This document shows positions 47,230 through 62,848 of a stretch of DNA of 64,000 bases, piece after piece. The stretch's first letter is position 1. Each line of letters opens with the position of its first letter. Where the stretch lies: the NCBI GenBank assembly GCA_009761415.1, contig QUOL01000013.1, positions 796,501 through 860,500 on the forward strand, in the 5' to 3' direction. Origin of the DNA: Sarcomyxa edulis. Taxonomy: Eukaryota > Basidiomycota > Agaricomycetes > Agaricales > Mycenaceae. The notes under the pieces were generated by a model. The model saw only the letters and a program-made list of their open reading frames with translations, was not told where the DNA came from and searched no databases. A program made the position numbers and the translations under genes.

Positions 47230-50200
47230 ATGAACGCCAACGATTTGTTCTCCTTCCTTGATGAAGATGCCCCCGCCGACGACCACAGCAATGACATGCA
47301 AATGGACTCTGTTCCCACACCAAAATCGAAACAAAATGGCCCTGCTGTTCCACTAAAACGTAAAGCAGTTTCTCCATCTCCAGTTCCACAGAACGGACGT
47401 GCCTTGTCTCCAAAACCGCAAGCCAGTCATGGCGATTCGGATACACAGATGCGAGAACCCGATGAACCAATACCAGGTCCTTCGGTACCTAAGAAACCGC
47501 GTATGGCGTCTCCGAAACCTATAGTTTTGGATGATTTCGAGACCGAGGCAAAGCGCGAAATAGCTGCTAGTGCTGGATTAACCGAGGCCGTCGAGTCAGG
47601 GTCGAGACTGGAACTAAAACATCAGGTACATGGAACCTTTTTCTATCCGTGTAACTGAAACAAACCCTGCTCTCCGTGGACTTACTTAGGTTCGACATCA
47701 AGTAGCCGTCCCACCAGGCTACCCTTATGTTCCCATATCTTCGCATGTTCCACCCTCTAATCCTGCACGAACCTACAAGTTCGAACTGGATCCGTTCCAA
47801 AAAGTCTCTGTTTACGCCATACAACGGAATGAAAGTGTTTTGGTATCGGCTCACACTAGTGCGGGTAAGACGGTAGTTGCAGAATACGCTATTGCGCAAT
47901 GTTTAGAAAGGAAACAGAGAGTCATATATACGAGTCCTATCAAGGTACGTGATTCCTAGTATGTCGCTGAAGAGGAAATGAACGTCTTTTGGTAGGCACT
48001 GAGTAATCAGAAATACCGCGAAATGCTGGCCGAGTTTGGTGACGTTGGTCTAATGACGGGGGACGTCACTATAAACCCTTCGGCAACATGTCTAGTAATG
48101 ACCACAGAAGTGCGTGATGAATTGACCACATTCTACTATCTCCCTAATCCGAAGATAGATTCTACGATCTATGCTATACCGTGGTTCCGAAGTCATGCGT
48201 GAAGTCGCATGGGTCATATTCGACGAAATTCACTACATGCGTGATAAAGAACGTGGAGTGGTATGGGAGGAAACTATCATTCTTCTACCCCACACCGTTC
48301 GCTACGTGTTTCTTTCTGCCACCATTCCTAATGCAATGCAATTCGCCGAATGGATCTGCAAATCTCATGAGCAACCTTGCCATATCGTATACACGGATTT
48401 CAGACCAACGCCATTACAGCACTACTTGTTCCCCGCCGGTGGAGAAGGGATATACTTGGTGGTCAACGAGAAGGGCGAGTTCAGGGAAGACAATTTTGGA
48501 AAAGCCATGGGATCGTTACAGGATAAGATGGGAGACGATCCAGCAGACCCAAAAGCAGGGAAGGGAAGGAAGGGAAAGACTAAGAAAGGCGGGGATAAGA
48601 AGGGTAAGCTAGAGCGTTCATCTCTCTCTCTCCATCGTCATTGACAATCTCCCACAAGGTCCTTCTGACATCTCAAAAATCATTAAAATGATCATGAAAA
48701 AGAACTACAACCCAGTAATCGTCTTCGCCTTCAGCAAGCGCGAATGTGAAGCACTAGCACTCACATTATCCAAATTCGAATTCAACTCGCCCGACGAACA
48801 GGATCTTGTCGCCAACATCTTCAACAATGCCATAGAAAACCTCTCCGCAGATGACCGTCTCCTCCCACAAATCACCAATCTCTTACCACTGCTCAAACGC
48901 GGTATCGGAATCCATCACGGAGGGCTTTTACCCATTCTGAAAGAAGTCATCGAAATCCTGTTCCAGGAAGGATTGATCAAAACTTTGTTTGCCACAGAGA
49001 CGTTTTCTATCGGCTTGAACATGCCCGCAAAAACCGTCGTCTTCACCGCCGTGCGAAAATTCGATGGACGAGAGTTTAGAAATTTGTCGTCTGGTGAGTA
49101 TATCCAGATGTCGGGACGTGCTGGACGGAGAGGATTGGATGACAGAGGTGTGGTTATCATGATGGTCGACGAGAAGCTGGAACCCCCCGCTGCGAAGGAG
49201 ATGATCAAGGGCGAAGCCGATCGTTTGGATTCGGCGTTCCATCTAGGATACAACATGGTGCTGAACCTGATGAAGGTAGAGGGTATCAGTCCAGAGTATA
49301 TGCTTGAACGGTGTTTCTTCCAATTCCAGAGCAGCGCTGGCGTTCCAGCGTTGGAAGCCGGTAAGCCTATATTTTCATCGTTGTGTTTGACTCTCTAATC
49401 ATTGACTTGTAATCAGAGCTCAAAACGGAGGAAGAAACGAAAAACACTACGGTAATATCTGACGAAAACCTGGTATCAGAGTACTACGAGATTCGACAAC
49501 AGCTCGATCAGATGGCTGCCGACTTCCGTGCCGTCATAACACACCCTACCTATTCCCTTCCTTTCCTACAGCCTGGTCGACTAGTCAAAGTGAAGTACCA
49601 GAAAATGGATTTCGGCTGGGGTGTCATCATCAACTACCAAAAACGGCTACCTCCAAAGGTATGCCACACTATTTGACAACCTACTCTGAGCATGTTTGCT
49701 TACGTTTTTGCAGAATAAACCTATGCCCACGGCCGAAGAGTTACCTCCTCACGAACAATACATCATCGATGTACTCCTGTATTGCGCACGAGGCGCTGTT
49801 GTGTCCAAAGATCGTCATACAATCACCCCGACGCCAGGTGGAGTTGAACCGTGTCCTCCCGGCCAGCAAGGTATTCCTCTTGTCGTGCCTGTGTTATTGT
49901 CAACCATCGATGGTATCAGTCATATCCGGATATATCTGCCCAAGGATCTGAGACAGGAGCAAGCGCGGGAAACTGTTTGGAAGAGTGTGCTAGAGGTGCA
50001 CAGACGGTTCCCGGATGGTGTGGCGCTTCTCGATCCTATCCAGAATATGGGGATCAAGGATGACAAATTCAAGGCTCTCGTCAAGGTGAGTTCCTGAATA
50101 TCAAAAATATATACGCCTCGATGTTGATACTTTACGACGGTCAGAAAATTGAAGTGATGGAGAACAAAATGTTTTCCAGTCCTTTGCACAAGGATCCTCG

Positions 50201-51015
50201 ACTGCCAGAATTATATTCCTTATATGCCAAGAAGAAGGAAAGTCAGGAACGTATTCGTGCTCTCAAAAAACGAATCCAAGCCACGCACGACGTCCTCCAA
50301 CTCGAGGAACTCAAATGCAGAAAGCGTGTTCTGCGACGACTAGCGTTCACCACTGCGGCCGATATTGTCGACATGAAGGGCCGAGTTGCTTGCGAGATTA
50401 GTTCAGGAGACGAGCTCCTGTTGACTGAACTCATATTCAACGGCGTCTTCAATGCACTATCACCAGAGCAGTGTGCGGCCTTGTTGAGCTGTTTTGTGTT
50501 CACTGAGAAGGTATGCATCACATCAGAACAACCTCCGTAGCTGCTTCTAATCTTTACTGCGTTGTGTAGAGCGAGCAAGTCACGAAATTGAAGGAGGAAC
50601 TCGCTGCTCCTCTTCGGGTGATGCAAGAAATTGCGAGACGGATAGCAAAGGTTTCGAAAGAATCCAAACTTTCTGTCGTCGAAGACGATTACGTGTCGTC
50701 CTTCAAAGTTGAGCTGATGGACGCTGTTGTCCAATGGTGTCGAGGTGCGTCGTTCTCGGATATATGCAAGGTCAGGCTCTTCAATCTACAAACTATCGAA
50801 CCATACTCATAAATCGAATATTTTCTAATCAGCTCACGGACCAGTTCGAAGGTAGTCTGATTCGTGTGTTCCGTCGGCTTGGAGAACTGCTCCGACAGAT
50901 GGCCATGGCGGCTAAAGTCATCGGAAACTCTGAATTGCAAGAGAAATTCGAAAAAGCTTCCGAAATGCTTGAGCGGCCAAACTCCGTTATCTTCTGTTCA
51001 TCTTTGTATCTATAG
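47230..51015 (+). CDS. MTR4: Exosome cofactor RNA helicase MTR4 (Ski2-like)
   Basis: Nuclear 3'-5' RNA helicase that feeds the exosome in TRAMP-type complexes. Ten exons: 47230-47625, 47690-47944, 47996-48109, 48159-48603, 48659-49360, 49417-49658, 49714-50085, 50145-50510, 50570-50770, 50833-51015. They sum to 3276 nt, or 1091 aa. A disordered Ser/Pro N-terminus precedes the core. Walker A is AHTSAGKT at 186-193, the DEIH box is at 277-280, and motif III is SATIPN. Motif VI is [16 protein letters not shown] Lys/Gly-rich insert follows [13 protein letters not shown]. The KOW-containing arch begins near [17 protein letters not shown]. The DSHCT helical domain ends in the hallmark [12 protein letters not shown]. 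This arch and ending distinguish MTR4 from Ski2. Confidence 0.96.
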
Positions 51016-51129
51016 ACCATGTCCATGTTCATGTCCAGTATTCCAGGATCCGTTGGAGATATCGTTGTTGTTCCCATTGTAGCACAATTACCCGAGACAA
51101 ATGATCTTACAGTAATGCCACAACCTGTC

Positions 51130-53855
<2,726 letters not shown>

Positions 53856-54955
53856 TTCACAAAAAACACCAGAGAGTAAACTTGAAGGTGAGTTCCTGGT
53901 CGTTCAGTGGGAGGTAGAGGGCGGCTGACGAAAAGTAGATACCATTTTGTAGTTTATCAGAAGTCCAAGTCCTGAGACCCCATCCCGTTGACATACGGGG
54001 AACAACCTCTGAGAAGGGGTGGAACATTGAGATATGCATGTGGCTCGATATACATGAGGAGAATCGACTGCATGTGCTTTATCGGTAGGTTACAACTCGA
54101 GAAGTCAAGATTTGGCCAGTACTGATCCAAGAACCAGAGCCGGTGAAAAGGTCTGGTCAGCCTCAATCGCCCAGGAACACACCTATATAGACTGGAGCAG
54201 TGCCTCGGACCCGACTCTACAAGGAGAGAGGATATATCGTAGGGTTCACTGAGGTTCACCGATGAGTGAGATGTAGCTCGGCCATTACGAAGGCAGTTCC
54301 TCGGTGACTGGGTTCTCGAAGGCTTCCCAGACAGTCTATGTCACCAGGCTTTCATGCTGAGGGGAATCGCGTGGCAAAATGAGAACAGAGCGCAAGATCC
54401 ACTCGGAATACGGTCCACGGGGAGAGCTCAGAAGCTGTTCAAGTCTGATAAGTGAGCCTGACGAAAAGAGAGCGCATGGTACAGACGATAGCTGCTGTTA
54501 TCATTGTCTCAATGTGACTTGAGATCACCCACAACGGAACCCTTCGAGCTTTCAGACATGATGGCACCTAGCACTATCATGCATATTCACATGTCTGACA
54601 GGAGAGGCTGAATTGTAAGCACTGATTGTACTCAAATTCCGTCAATTTGTTCTGAGGTCTCCATACACTGTATAATAAACTACTACTACTACTACTACTG
54701 ATATTTCCGCCAAATGTGCCGTGTCAAAGAAATGCTTCCGTCTAGCAAGCATACACAGTCGAATTAGCTGCGCTACAAGGTCGATATGATTCCGGTCACT
54801 GGAAATAGAACGGAACATCCGAGCCCTGATGTTCGGGACATGATGAAGGCCTGCCTTGTCTTGAACATCCTCGGTGCCTTCAAGTTACTGTATGGTCCAC
54901 CTCGGACACGCTGGCAGTTAAATGCTTGTGCTTTAGTATGAATCTGTAGTATGTC
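53856..54955. other. Intergenic: chitinase promoter and F-box/LRR 3' flank
   Basis: No gene seen. TATATAG-type sequence near 54184-54190 on the minus strand might be a distal TATA for the chitinase, but it lies about 330 bp upstream, so support is weak. Confidence 0.45.
54679..54699. repeat. ACT trinucleotide microsatellite
   Basis: Seven perfect ACT units in intergenic DNA. Confidence 0.9.
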
Positions 54956-56497
54956 TCAATGTGCCGCTGCGCCATGGTAAAACTCTCCCCATTTTCGGTC
55001 GTCCAACATGTTGGCCACCCTGGTCACATGTATCGTCCTAAACCCAGCATACGATCCGTCCGGCTCTCTCTCGATGACGAACAGATTATCAGTGTATAGG
55101 TGATCACGGCGCTTGATCTCTATATACTGCAAAGCAGGAAGCGCTGTCGCGAAACTTCGAAAAGTCTCGACATCATCATAGCCGGCGAGTTTGGTATAGG
55201 CATGTACGCCGAGTATTTTGATACACGTCAACTCGTTCAATCCCTCGACCATACCTATGAAGTCGGGAAAACTCTACAGAGTTACTAAATCATCAGAGAG
55301 CTTGTGAGTAAGACATATAGATGTATTCACCATCTCATACAGAAAGCCACCGATAGCAAGCTTCTCCAGATGTGGTGCACAAGCTGACAGAGGTCTCACT
55401 TCTTCTCTGGGACGTATATTCGACCAGAAGAGGCTTCGCAGATTCGACATGCGAGGGAGAAGAAGAGAGGTGGCTTGAGTAGTACGCAAGCCTAGATGTT
55501 CCAAAGTGTCTGCTATGCCGGGTGGTATCGTTAACTGGGCATTGCCGTCCAAATGAAGTGATCGCAAGTTTGGCAACTTGTTCGGTGCCAAGATTAAATT
55601 AGCCGGGCCTACGTGGACAAGACGGACGCGATCCAAGGTGGTATGACGATCAAGGAAAGAATCAATGATATCTGCTCTGTAGAAAGTGACGAAGAGGGAA
55701 AGACGGGTCAACGAGGGCCATCGAGCCCGCCGCAGTAAGGGCGAAACACTCAGATTCGCACTATGCTCTGTCAGCAGATGGAGATCTTTGAGGTTTGGAC
55801 ACCGATCTACCAACATGTTGATTAGACGGTCGAACCATGCACGGACGAGCGCTGCATTGAGTTCCTCAAAGTGAGATATGAAAACCAATGAAAATCGCCG
55901 TAGACCACTGAGTTCCCAGAACTAACGTCAGGAGTGATAAGTAAATGTCGGGATAGAGCTGAGATTGACGCGCACCGAGGACCTGAGAAGACGCATCACG
56001 CTATCTGCGTCGGGGGTTGCAACCTGCACTTCAACGTCAAGTATGTTTGGGCAGGACACTTTCAGCATCGAAAGCACGTTGATAGGACACGAAGAGGAAG
56101 ACCAGTGAAAGGATGTCAAGCCCGTCATGAGACCAAGTGCCTTCGGAAATGCATTCCGTGGATTGGGCATCTCAGCTATAGGTATTCCAGCTGCATCCAA
56201 TTCTTCCGTGAATCTTTTGGGCGCGATCAAGTCCTTGTCCTCGTTATAGTCGCTGCGTCGGACAATTTCCAGGACGGCGATCCTGGCTGTGACGGAAGGA
56301 AAGGCTGCTAGCATATCCCAGAGACGTGGCAGGTCAAGATGTGAACGGATGACACGAAATTCGAGGTGGGTTGGTATAATCAGATCTCGCATCGTCTTTG
56401 CTGCCAAGGCGAGGTGGAGAAGATCTCTTGGACGGTCTATATAGTAGATAATGTGCTCAAGTATCTCGGATGGCTCGTCGGCGAGTGTGGTTGGCAT
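54956..56497 (-). CDS. F-box / leucine-rich repeat protein
   Basis: Predicted SCF substrate receptor, unrelated in sequence to the paralogue pair at 36.7 and 45.8 kb. Exons read downward: 55976-56497, 55331-55921, 54956-55273. They sum to 1431 nt, or 476 aa. The start MPTTLADEPSEILEHIIYYI and RPRDLLHLALAAKTMRDLI form the F-box. LRR-like segments follow: CPNILDVEVQVA, CPNLKDLHLLTEHSANL, WPSLTRLSLFV, LPNLRSLHLDGNAQL, LEHLGLRTTQ, MSNLRSLFWSNI and APHLEKLAIGG. The first intron uses donor gtgcgc and removes an in-frame stop. The ATG is the first in frame after a GTG-opened extension. Confidence 0.8.
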
Positions 56498-56726
56498 GTT
56501 GTGGTGTTGGAGGGTTTTGTTGGACGTCGAAGATCTGGTGAGAGAACCTGAATTGCCTCGTATCGATCGGGCTTGGTTCGACACGATCGATCACACATTC
56601 GTTAAGAGTGGCATTGGCAAAGTCCTCGAAATAAGTATTGTACAAAGTCTGTGGTAGTACCTCCTCAAGATACATCAAAACTACATTGTATACACATGAC
56701 AATTACAACACTCGAAGATATTAGAA

Positions 56727-58599
56727 TTACACGGACAGGTCCGCATTCGTCCCCATCAAGAACGGACCTACATCGTCGTCTGTCATGAGCGACGCACCCA
56801 GCCTCTTGAATATATCATTGAGTCTGTTGACAGCCATCGAAGACGGTCTACGTCTTCCTTCCCGAGCCAATTCATCAAGGAATGACTGGAAATGGTGGAG
56901 AGTAAATTCATAGTGAGTTCCCAATTTCACGAACGCATATTTCTTGGGCTTTGGAGCATCACCCGCTGGCATTGAAGAATCGAACACAAACGCCCACCCT
57001 CGTCCCTGACTCAACACAGGACCAGTGACACCCTGCGGAACCAAAGGGACTAATCTCTCGCTCCACTTCTCGTCCTCGTCTCTCAACGACGCAAAAGCGC
57101 TCTGTGGCACGAGTGTCGATTTCGCAAGCCCGTATGTAGCGAATTTCCGTACGGTGAAGCCTGCGAGGAAATCGGTGAGGCATCGGATGATGGAGGAGGG
57201 GGTGAAGAATGGGAGGGATAGCGTGAAGGGCTTGGGATTGGATTGTAATCCTACGAATGCGAATGCGTTGGGGTAGGTTGCGCGTTCATTTCCGGGTTGT
57301 TGGAGGAATGCTGGGTGGATTATTGCTTCGATGCAGAAGAACAGTTCTGATTCGTCGGTCAGGAGTTTGTTGAGGTCTTCGATCGAAATAGATGTGCCTA
57401 GGAGGAACAACCGACGAATGGAAGGGAATGCGAGGAGGATATGTTTGACGTCGTCTGCCATGATGATATGGTTATCCGATAGGTTGAGGATCTCGACGGA
57501 ATGTTCTACTTCGGATAATACCGTCAAAATTTGTTTCGCCGATAATTGGAATCCTCTGAGGTTCAACGCCACCTCGTCTGACGTAGATTCCGTTTCAATG
57601 ATTTTGATCAGGAGGGCGAGCCCGGTATCAGGGAAAGGATTCTGGTATCGTAGCAGCGACTTTATCGCACCACCTCTGCCAGGCATCCAGACCAGCTCTT
57701 CGAGTTCATAAGTGTCGCCGATTTCGAGGGAATGCCGAAGAGCAGGCTTGAGGGTCATCTCCACCAACGAGGGTATCAATATACCAGGATTTGCTGCTAC
57801 AGCAACATCCTCGCCGCCTTTTTCCCTCTTACGACTTTCCTCTAGCTTTGCCTCATATTCATCCGGCCACGCCTCGGCTAACATTTCGAGCGAAACGATC
57901 CTCTCCTCCTGAAGCGCATCAATAGTCGACCGCGTCAAATCCTCGAATTCGTACACTCCAGCGTGTTCTAGATCTTTGGAGTTGGGTACGGGGTAATACA
58001 CCCTCAAATACTCACTGGCCGAGAGTGGGACACCCGATGGGACTGACACCCGGGGAATATCTATATTTGGCGGGAGCATAAAGCAGTACGCGGGATTCGA
58101 GGGGTCTGTGAGATCGATGACGGTAATTCCATCGCTATCCACTAATTAATGGAGGTAAAATCAGCTGATGCCACTTCAACTCCGGAGGGTGAAACTCACC
58201 CTTCTCGTCACTCCTCAAAGGTGTCGTATCGCAAGACAAGACACCCTCAAGGAAATCGACACCACTCCCATAAGCTTCATCTGGATCTTCTAGGTCCACA
58301 GACGAGGATGTCCCCAGAAGGAACGAGATGTACGGACAAACCAGATCGGGAGGCGACGGCGTGCACTTGTACCTCCCATACGATTTGTGTAGGTTGGCGA
58401 GCTCAGCACGGATGATTTCTGCGTTACCAGAGTGTTTTGCCAGGGTAAGGAAACGGCGCGTGGCTTTTAAGGGTAACCTTCCGTAGCACCATTTGTGGTT
58501 GTACGCTGCTATACAGCGGTAGAGAGGTCGGTCGTCGGTGCTCCCGTGTGGAACGACACGCGCAACGACGAATATTTGATGGCAGTGCTTGCGACCCAT
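56727..58599 (-). CDS. Unrecognised protein with short LRR-like segment
   Basis: Not recognised by name. Exons 58200-58599 and 56727-58141 sum to 1815 nt, or 604 aa. The N-terminal block (HQIFVVARVVPHGSTDDRPL, then YNHKWCYGRLPLKATRRFL) looks conserved and basic. The second half contains two leucine-rich strands (VALNLRGFQLSAKQIL, HSVEILNLSDNHIIMADDV, IRRLFLLGTSISIEDLNKLL). A C-terminal mixed domain carries HYEFTLHHFQSFLDELAREG and ends MGTNADLSV. No signal peptide or membrane helix is seen. I recall similar architecture in lineage-specific agaricomycete protein families; function unknown. It starts 229 bp right of the F-box/LRR gene start, with the same orientation. Confidence 0.75.
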
Positions 58600-59157
58600 T
58601 GCACGTCGGGAGAGAGAGAGGCGAAGACGAGAAGCGAGCGAGAGAAAGTTAGGCTCACACTAGGGCACTTTTTCGAAGATAATGAAAGTCTCATTTTTAG
58701 GTTCCCTATTTATATCGCCAATCCTACAGACTCAGACTCAGAGAAGTCTGGGTGTCTAGTGGGGGTGTCCCTGAGGCTGAGTCCTGGGGCTGATACTTGG
58801 CAAGGTCAAGGTCCGGAGTTGTTGGATCAAGAAAAGATGGTGAAATAGCCTGTATTTCATTTAGCGATAGATTTTGATATGGTTCACCTGATCCCGACGT
58901 GTTTGACGTCCAGGAGGCCCAAGCCAGAGCGAGGCTACAACGAGGAAGGAAAGAGACGCGCATCGGGTACCCACGCAAAACAAGGCCTTCGAAATAAAGT
59001 CATTTTGGTCATCACAAAAATCTATATTTCCTGCTACAATAAACTTTCTGTTTCTTTACTTCTACTGAACGATTACAATCCTAAGCGTACACTCCCCATA
59101 CCGTAAGAATCCATATTCACAGAGCTGACGCGCTGACGCTTCGATCGCCGTCACCGT
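58600..59157. other. Intergenic region
   Basis: Upstream of the 604-aa gene and downstream of transaldolase. No gene seen. Confidence 0.5.
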
Positions 59158-60458
59158 TCAAGCGGAGATTTTCTGCCTGAGGAGGTTCTTGAGGGTTTCA
59201 CCATCCTCAGCGAACTTCTTGATACCCTCGTGCAACTTGTCGAACGCCATCGAGTCTTGGAGGAGAGTCCAGCGGAACTCGGGCTCGTTGTCGATGAAGC
59301 TGACTTTCGGGATCGGGTCGGCTTTGGCGGCTGTAAACGGGTTGTAGTGTCAGTGTCTGTCAGTGCGGTGGGGTGAGAGTTGCGGTGCATACCAGCAGCG
59401 GCGTCAAGCTTCTTAGGAACGGGCTCGTTGGACTTTTTGAGCTCCTCTAGGAGAGCAGGGGCGATGGTGAGGAAGTCGACACCAGCGAGGGCTTTGATCT
59501 CGCCGATCTGGGAGGAAAGTTAGACTTGTTTACGCTGGCTACATAGGAGGCGCGACGCACGTTACGGAAACTAGCACCCATGACGATGGTCTTGTAGTTG
59601 TGTTGCTTGTAGTAGTTGAAAATCCTCTTGACGGAGATGACACCGGGGTCGGCGTCACCTTCAAAGGTCTTGCCGGTGTTCTTCTTGTGCCAGTCAAGAA
59701 TCTATGGAGAATTTAGCTTTCATGAGTAAACGGCACTGTGGATTTGCACTCACGCGTCCGACAAATGGCGAGATGAGTGTTACGCCAGCCTCGGCACAGG
59801 CGACGGCTTGACCGAAACCGAAGAGAAGAGTGAGATTGCAGTGGATGCCATCGTCACGCTCGAGTTCACGAGCAGCTTGGATACCCTCCCATGTGGCAGC
59901 GATTTTGATCAGGACACGCTCCTTCTTGATGCCGACCGAGTCGTAGAGAGCAATGAGCTCTTTTGCCTTGGCCTTGGTGGCCTCCTTGTCAAAGGATAGG
60001 CGTGCGTCGACCTCGGTGGAGACTCGTCCTGGAATGATGGCCAAGATTTCTTTCCCAAATTCGACGAGCTGAAAAATTCCATTAGAACAAGAATCTTGAG
60101 AAACGTCGGGGTTACTTACCAATCTGTCGATAGCGTGGTTGACCTGTACGTCGACGCTACCGCCCTTGGACTTTCCGTATGTGACCGCGTTGTCAATTAA
60201 GCGAGCATACCCTGGCTTGTTGGCTGCAGCCAAGATCAAAGAGGGGTTGGTGGTGGCATCCTGTGTGAATCTGAGTATTGAAAACACTACCAGCTACGCA
60301 AATGTTACCTGAGGTTTGTAAACGTCAATGGCTAGAAATCGATGGATCAGACTGCGTAGCGATCAAGATTGCGATGGTAAGGACATACACTCAAAGTCTC
60401 CCGAATCCGAGACAACGACGGTTCCGGTCTGTTTAAGTAGATCAAGAGAAGTAGACAT
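59158..60458 (-). CDS. TAL1: Transaldolase
   Basis: Pentose phosphate pathway enzyme. It moves a three-carbon dihydroxyacetone unit from sedoheptulose 7-phosphate to glyceraldehyde 3-phosphate. Exons read downward: 60389-60458, 60309-60331, 60120-60260, 59754-60068, 59561-59701, 59393-59507, 59158-59330. They sum to 978 nt, or 325 aa, against about 335 in yeast. The Schiff-base motif [20 protein letters not shown] puts the catalytic Lys at residue 133. Other conserved blocks are [57 protein letters not shown] and MGASFRN. The start [16 protein letters not shown] is as usual. A 23-nt second exon holds IDVYKPQ. No targeting signal, so cytosolic. Confidence 0.95.
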
Positions 60459-62848
60459 GGTGGTTGTAGATAGAGAGGGGTTGTGGATGTAAAATATGGG
60501 TTGTGGGCTTTGAGAGGGGGTAACTTTCAGGAGATGATATAGCGGCTGGATTCGGTCCCACCCAAAATGTCATGCCGATGAATCAGCCTGGTCACCACTC
60601 TTGCGTCCGCTCATGCCCGGAAACCGTCTCAAATCCTTTCAACTCCACCTCTCATCACCGTACAGCGTAAAACCTCCACGGATCATAGTCATATGTGCAT
60701 CAATAAACAGGCGTGGGAACTTTCATCTTCGGTTGTTGCGGCTTCATCACGCTCTCTCATTTTTCACTCTCACCGGTCAACACACAGTGTTATTTCTTGC
60801 GACTTCTGCTTCCAATTCCTGCCTGTTTTCGACTATAACTTCACGAAGCACTCATTGTGTTAGACGTGATTCCCAGTCAACGCACGTTTGTCTCGGTAGA
60901 CACCGAAACATACGGCCCCCGATGTTATTCCTCCTTGGAAGAAGGGCATAGCAAACGGAGGGTTTGGAGTTCTGTCGAAGGATTACACCTGGAACGCGCT
61001 AGGCAACTCAGAAAAGCCCTAGAAGCTAGGAATTGCGGAGCTTTGACGCGGACGATTGTGCCACTCTGGGAGTTCAACTTCACAATCAGGCACGCATTCC
61101 CACCCATTCTCAGGACCTTTTGATGTCAACGATTGGTGAGCTCACGCGCTTGAAAATGCCATGCAAATCGTCCTCAATTCTCCAGTCATTTCCCGATGAC
61201 CACAATATGCTGGTAGCTAGCGCGTTTTGAGCGCGTTTCGGTGGCCCGAGTCTAGTTTCCCCATTGCGATGCAGTGTCGGCTTAGATTTATCGTGGCACC
61301 ATCTTTCTATTCTTCTTGGCACCATGACTATCGATGTCCCAGGCAGGTCTATGCATTTCTCATCCCGCGTCGCTGAATCAGTCGATGACTCAGGCGCGTC
61401 TTCATTGCGCGCGTAGCATCACGTGATGCCACACGGCTTCATCATGAATCTTCGTAACAGTCCGGACTCGGGACTGACTCGACTGTGGAGGGACCGTGAC
61501 ATGACGTTCGACCAACTCTACACGCCGGAACCAAATGCCAGATCTACAATGACCGGGTTGCGCGAATTTTGTTTGGATTTTGAATTCCACGTCTAGTTTG
61601 GGCCAAGTCTTGTCCGGAACTGAAAACAGACCGGAATTTTGTCTAGACAGCTCCTGAGAGCTATCACTCTTGTTGTAGTGGTTGTCACGGTGCGTATGTT
61701 TGCCCTCAGCACCGCTGAGGAATGCTCGCTCCGTATTACTTGTCTATGCCTGACGAAGGCTTCCGATGTCTCAATACAAAGCGGCCAATGATATCCATGA
61801 GATAGATAATCAGGTATGTTTTGTGGCTATTTCCTGAATAACTTGACCTTCTCGTCGCCTCCTAGAGAGTCCAATCCGGTCAAATCAGACATTGAGTGTT
61901 TTTTCGATTCGGTGGCCCTGCTTCTCTTCTTAACGACGGTGCTGAACGTTGACGCTCAATTTGCTGAGTTTCAGAAGTGTGCTGCGAAAGGTTAGTCTCA
62001 GACCTTCGTCCGACTGAAGCCGAGCATATCCGACTGCCTCTGCTACACAGCCCCATAAACCGGCAAAAAATATGCAATTATATCGATTTATGATTTCAAC
62101 TCCTCGGAAACGTTTGTAGCATACACAGGTGACTTCGTTTATTCATTCCCGTTCATGTGTTCCACTGTTTTGATCCGCCTCAGGCCCCCAATCAATGGTG
62201 TCTATGTCCGCATCGTTCGTCCGATCAATGACGTTCGACCGATGTGTGCATGAAGTGGAGTATCCTAATCTAATGTCTCAAGGACTGTCTTCTCACTGTT
62301 CTTCTTGGCGGCGAGTATTGCACTGACATGCATCAGCTCTGGCATCTCATTTACATAATCATATTTCCGGACTTAGAGGGCTCTTTGAGAGGACTGTCTA
62401 ACCTCAAATTGAGTCACTTGCAAGATGCTCCCCGTCGTCTGACTCTCTAGGATCTGCCTCTAGCGAATGCCAGTAAGTGTATACCTACATAGTTTGTGGA
62501 TTCGTCGCTTAACTATTCTTAAGGACGATTATTTTTGTACCTAGATTATTCTTATAATAAACGAAGTCACCTTATACGCAGAGGGACCTCCATCGATTTA
62601 TCAAGCCTCCGACATAACGTGTCAATTTCTACAAAGACTTACAACGTTTATCACGAACATCAAATTCCATGTCGCGTGAGTGGCGCTTTATAGTCCTAGC
62701 CTCATGCTCACTTCCATTCCCATCGCTTCCAATGCTCACCAACAACGAACGTGCTTCAATTCCCATATGGAGGCACCTAAATTGATTATATATATACTGC
62801 ACGGCGACATGACGAATGACCTCCCCGTCGAACCTTGACATTATAGTC
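60459..62848. other. Intergenic region, no convincing gene
   Basis: About 2.4 kb between transaldolase and the phytase-like gene, whose promoters point away from each other. Open frames are short and lack domain features. No inverted repeats or tandem arrays noticed. Confidence 0.5.
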
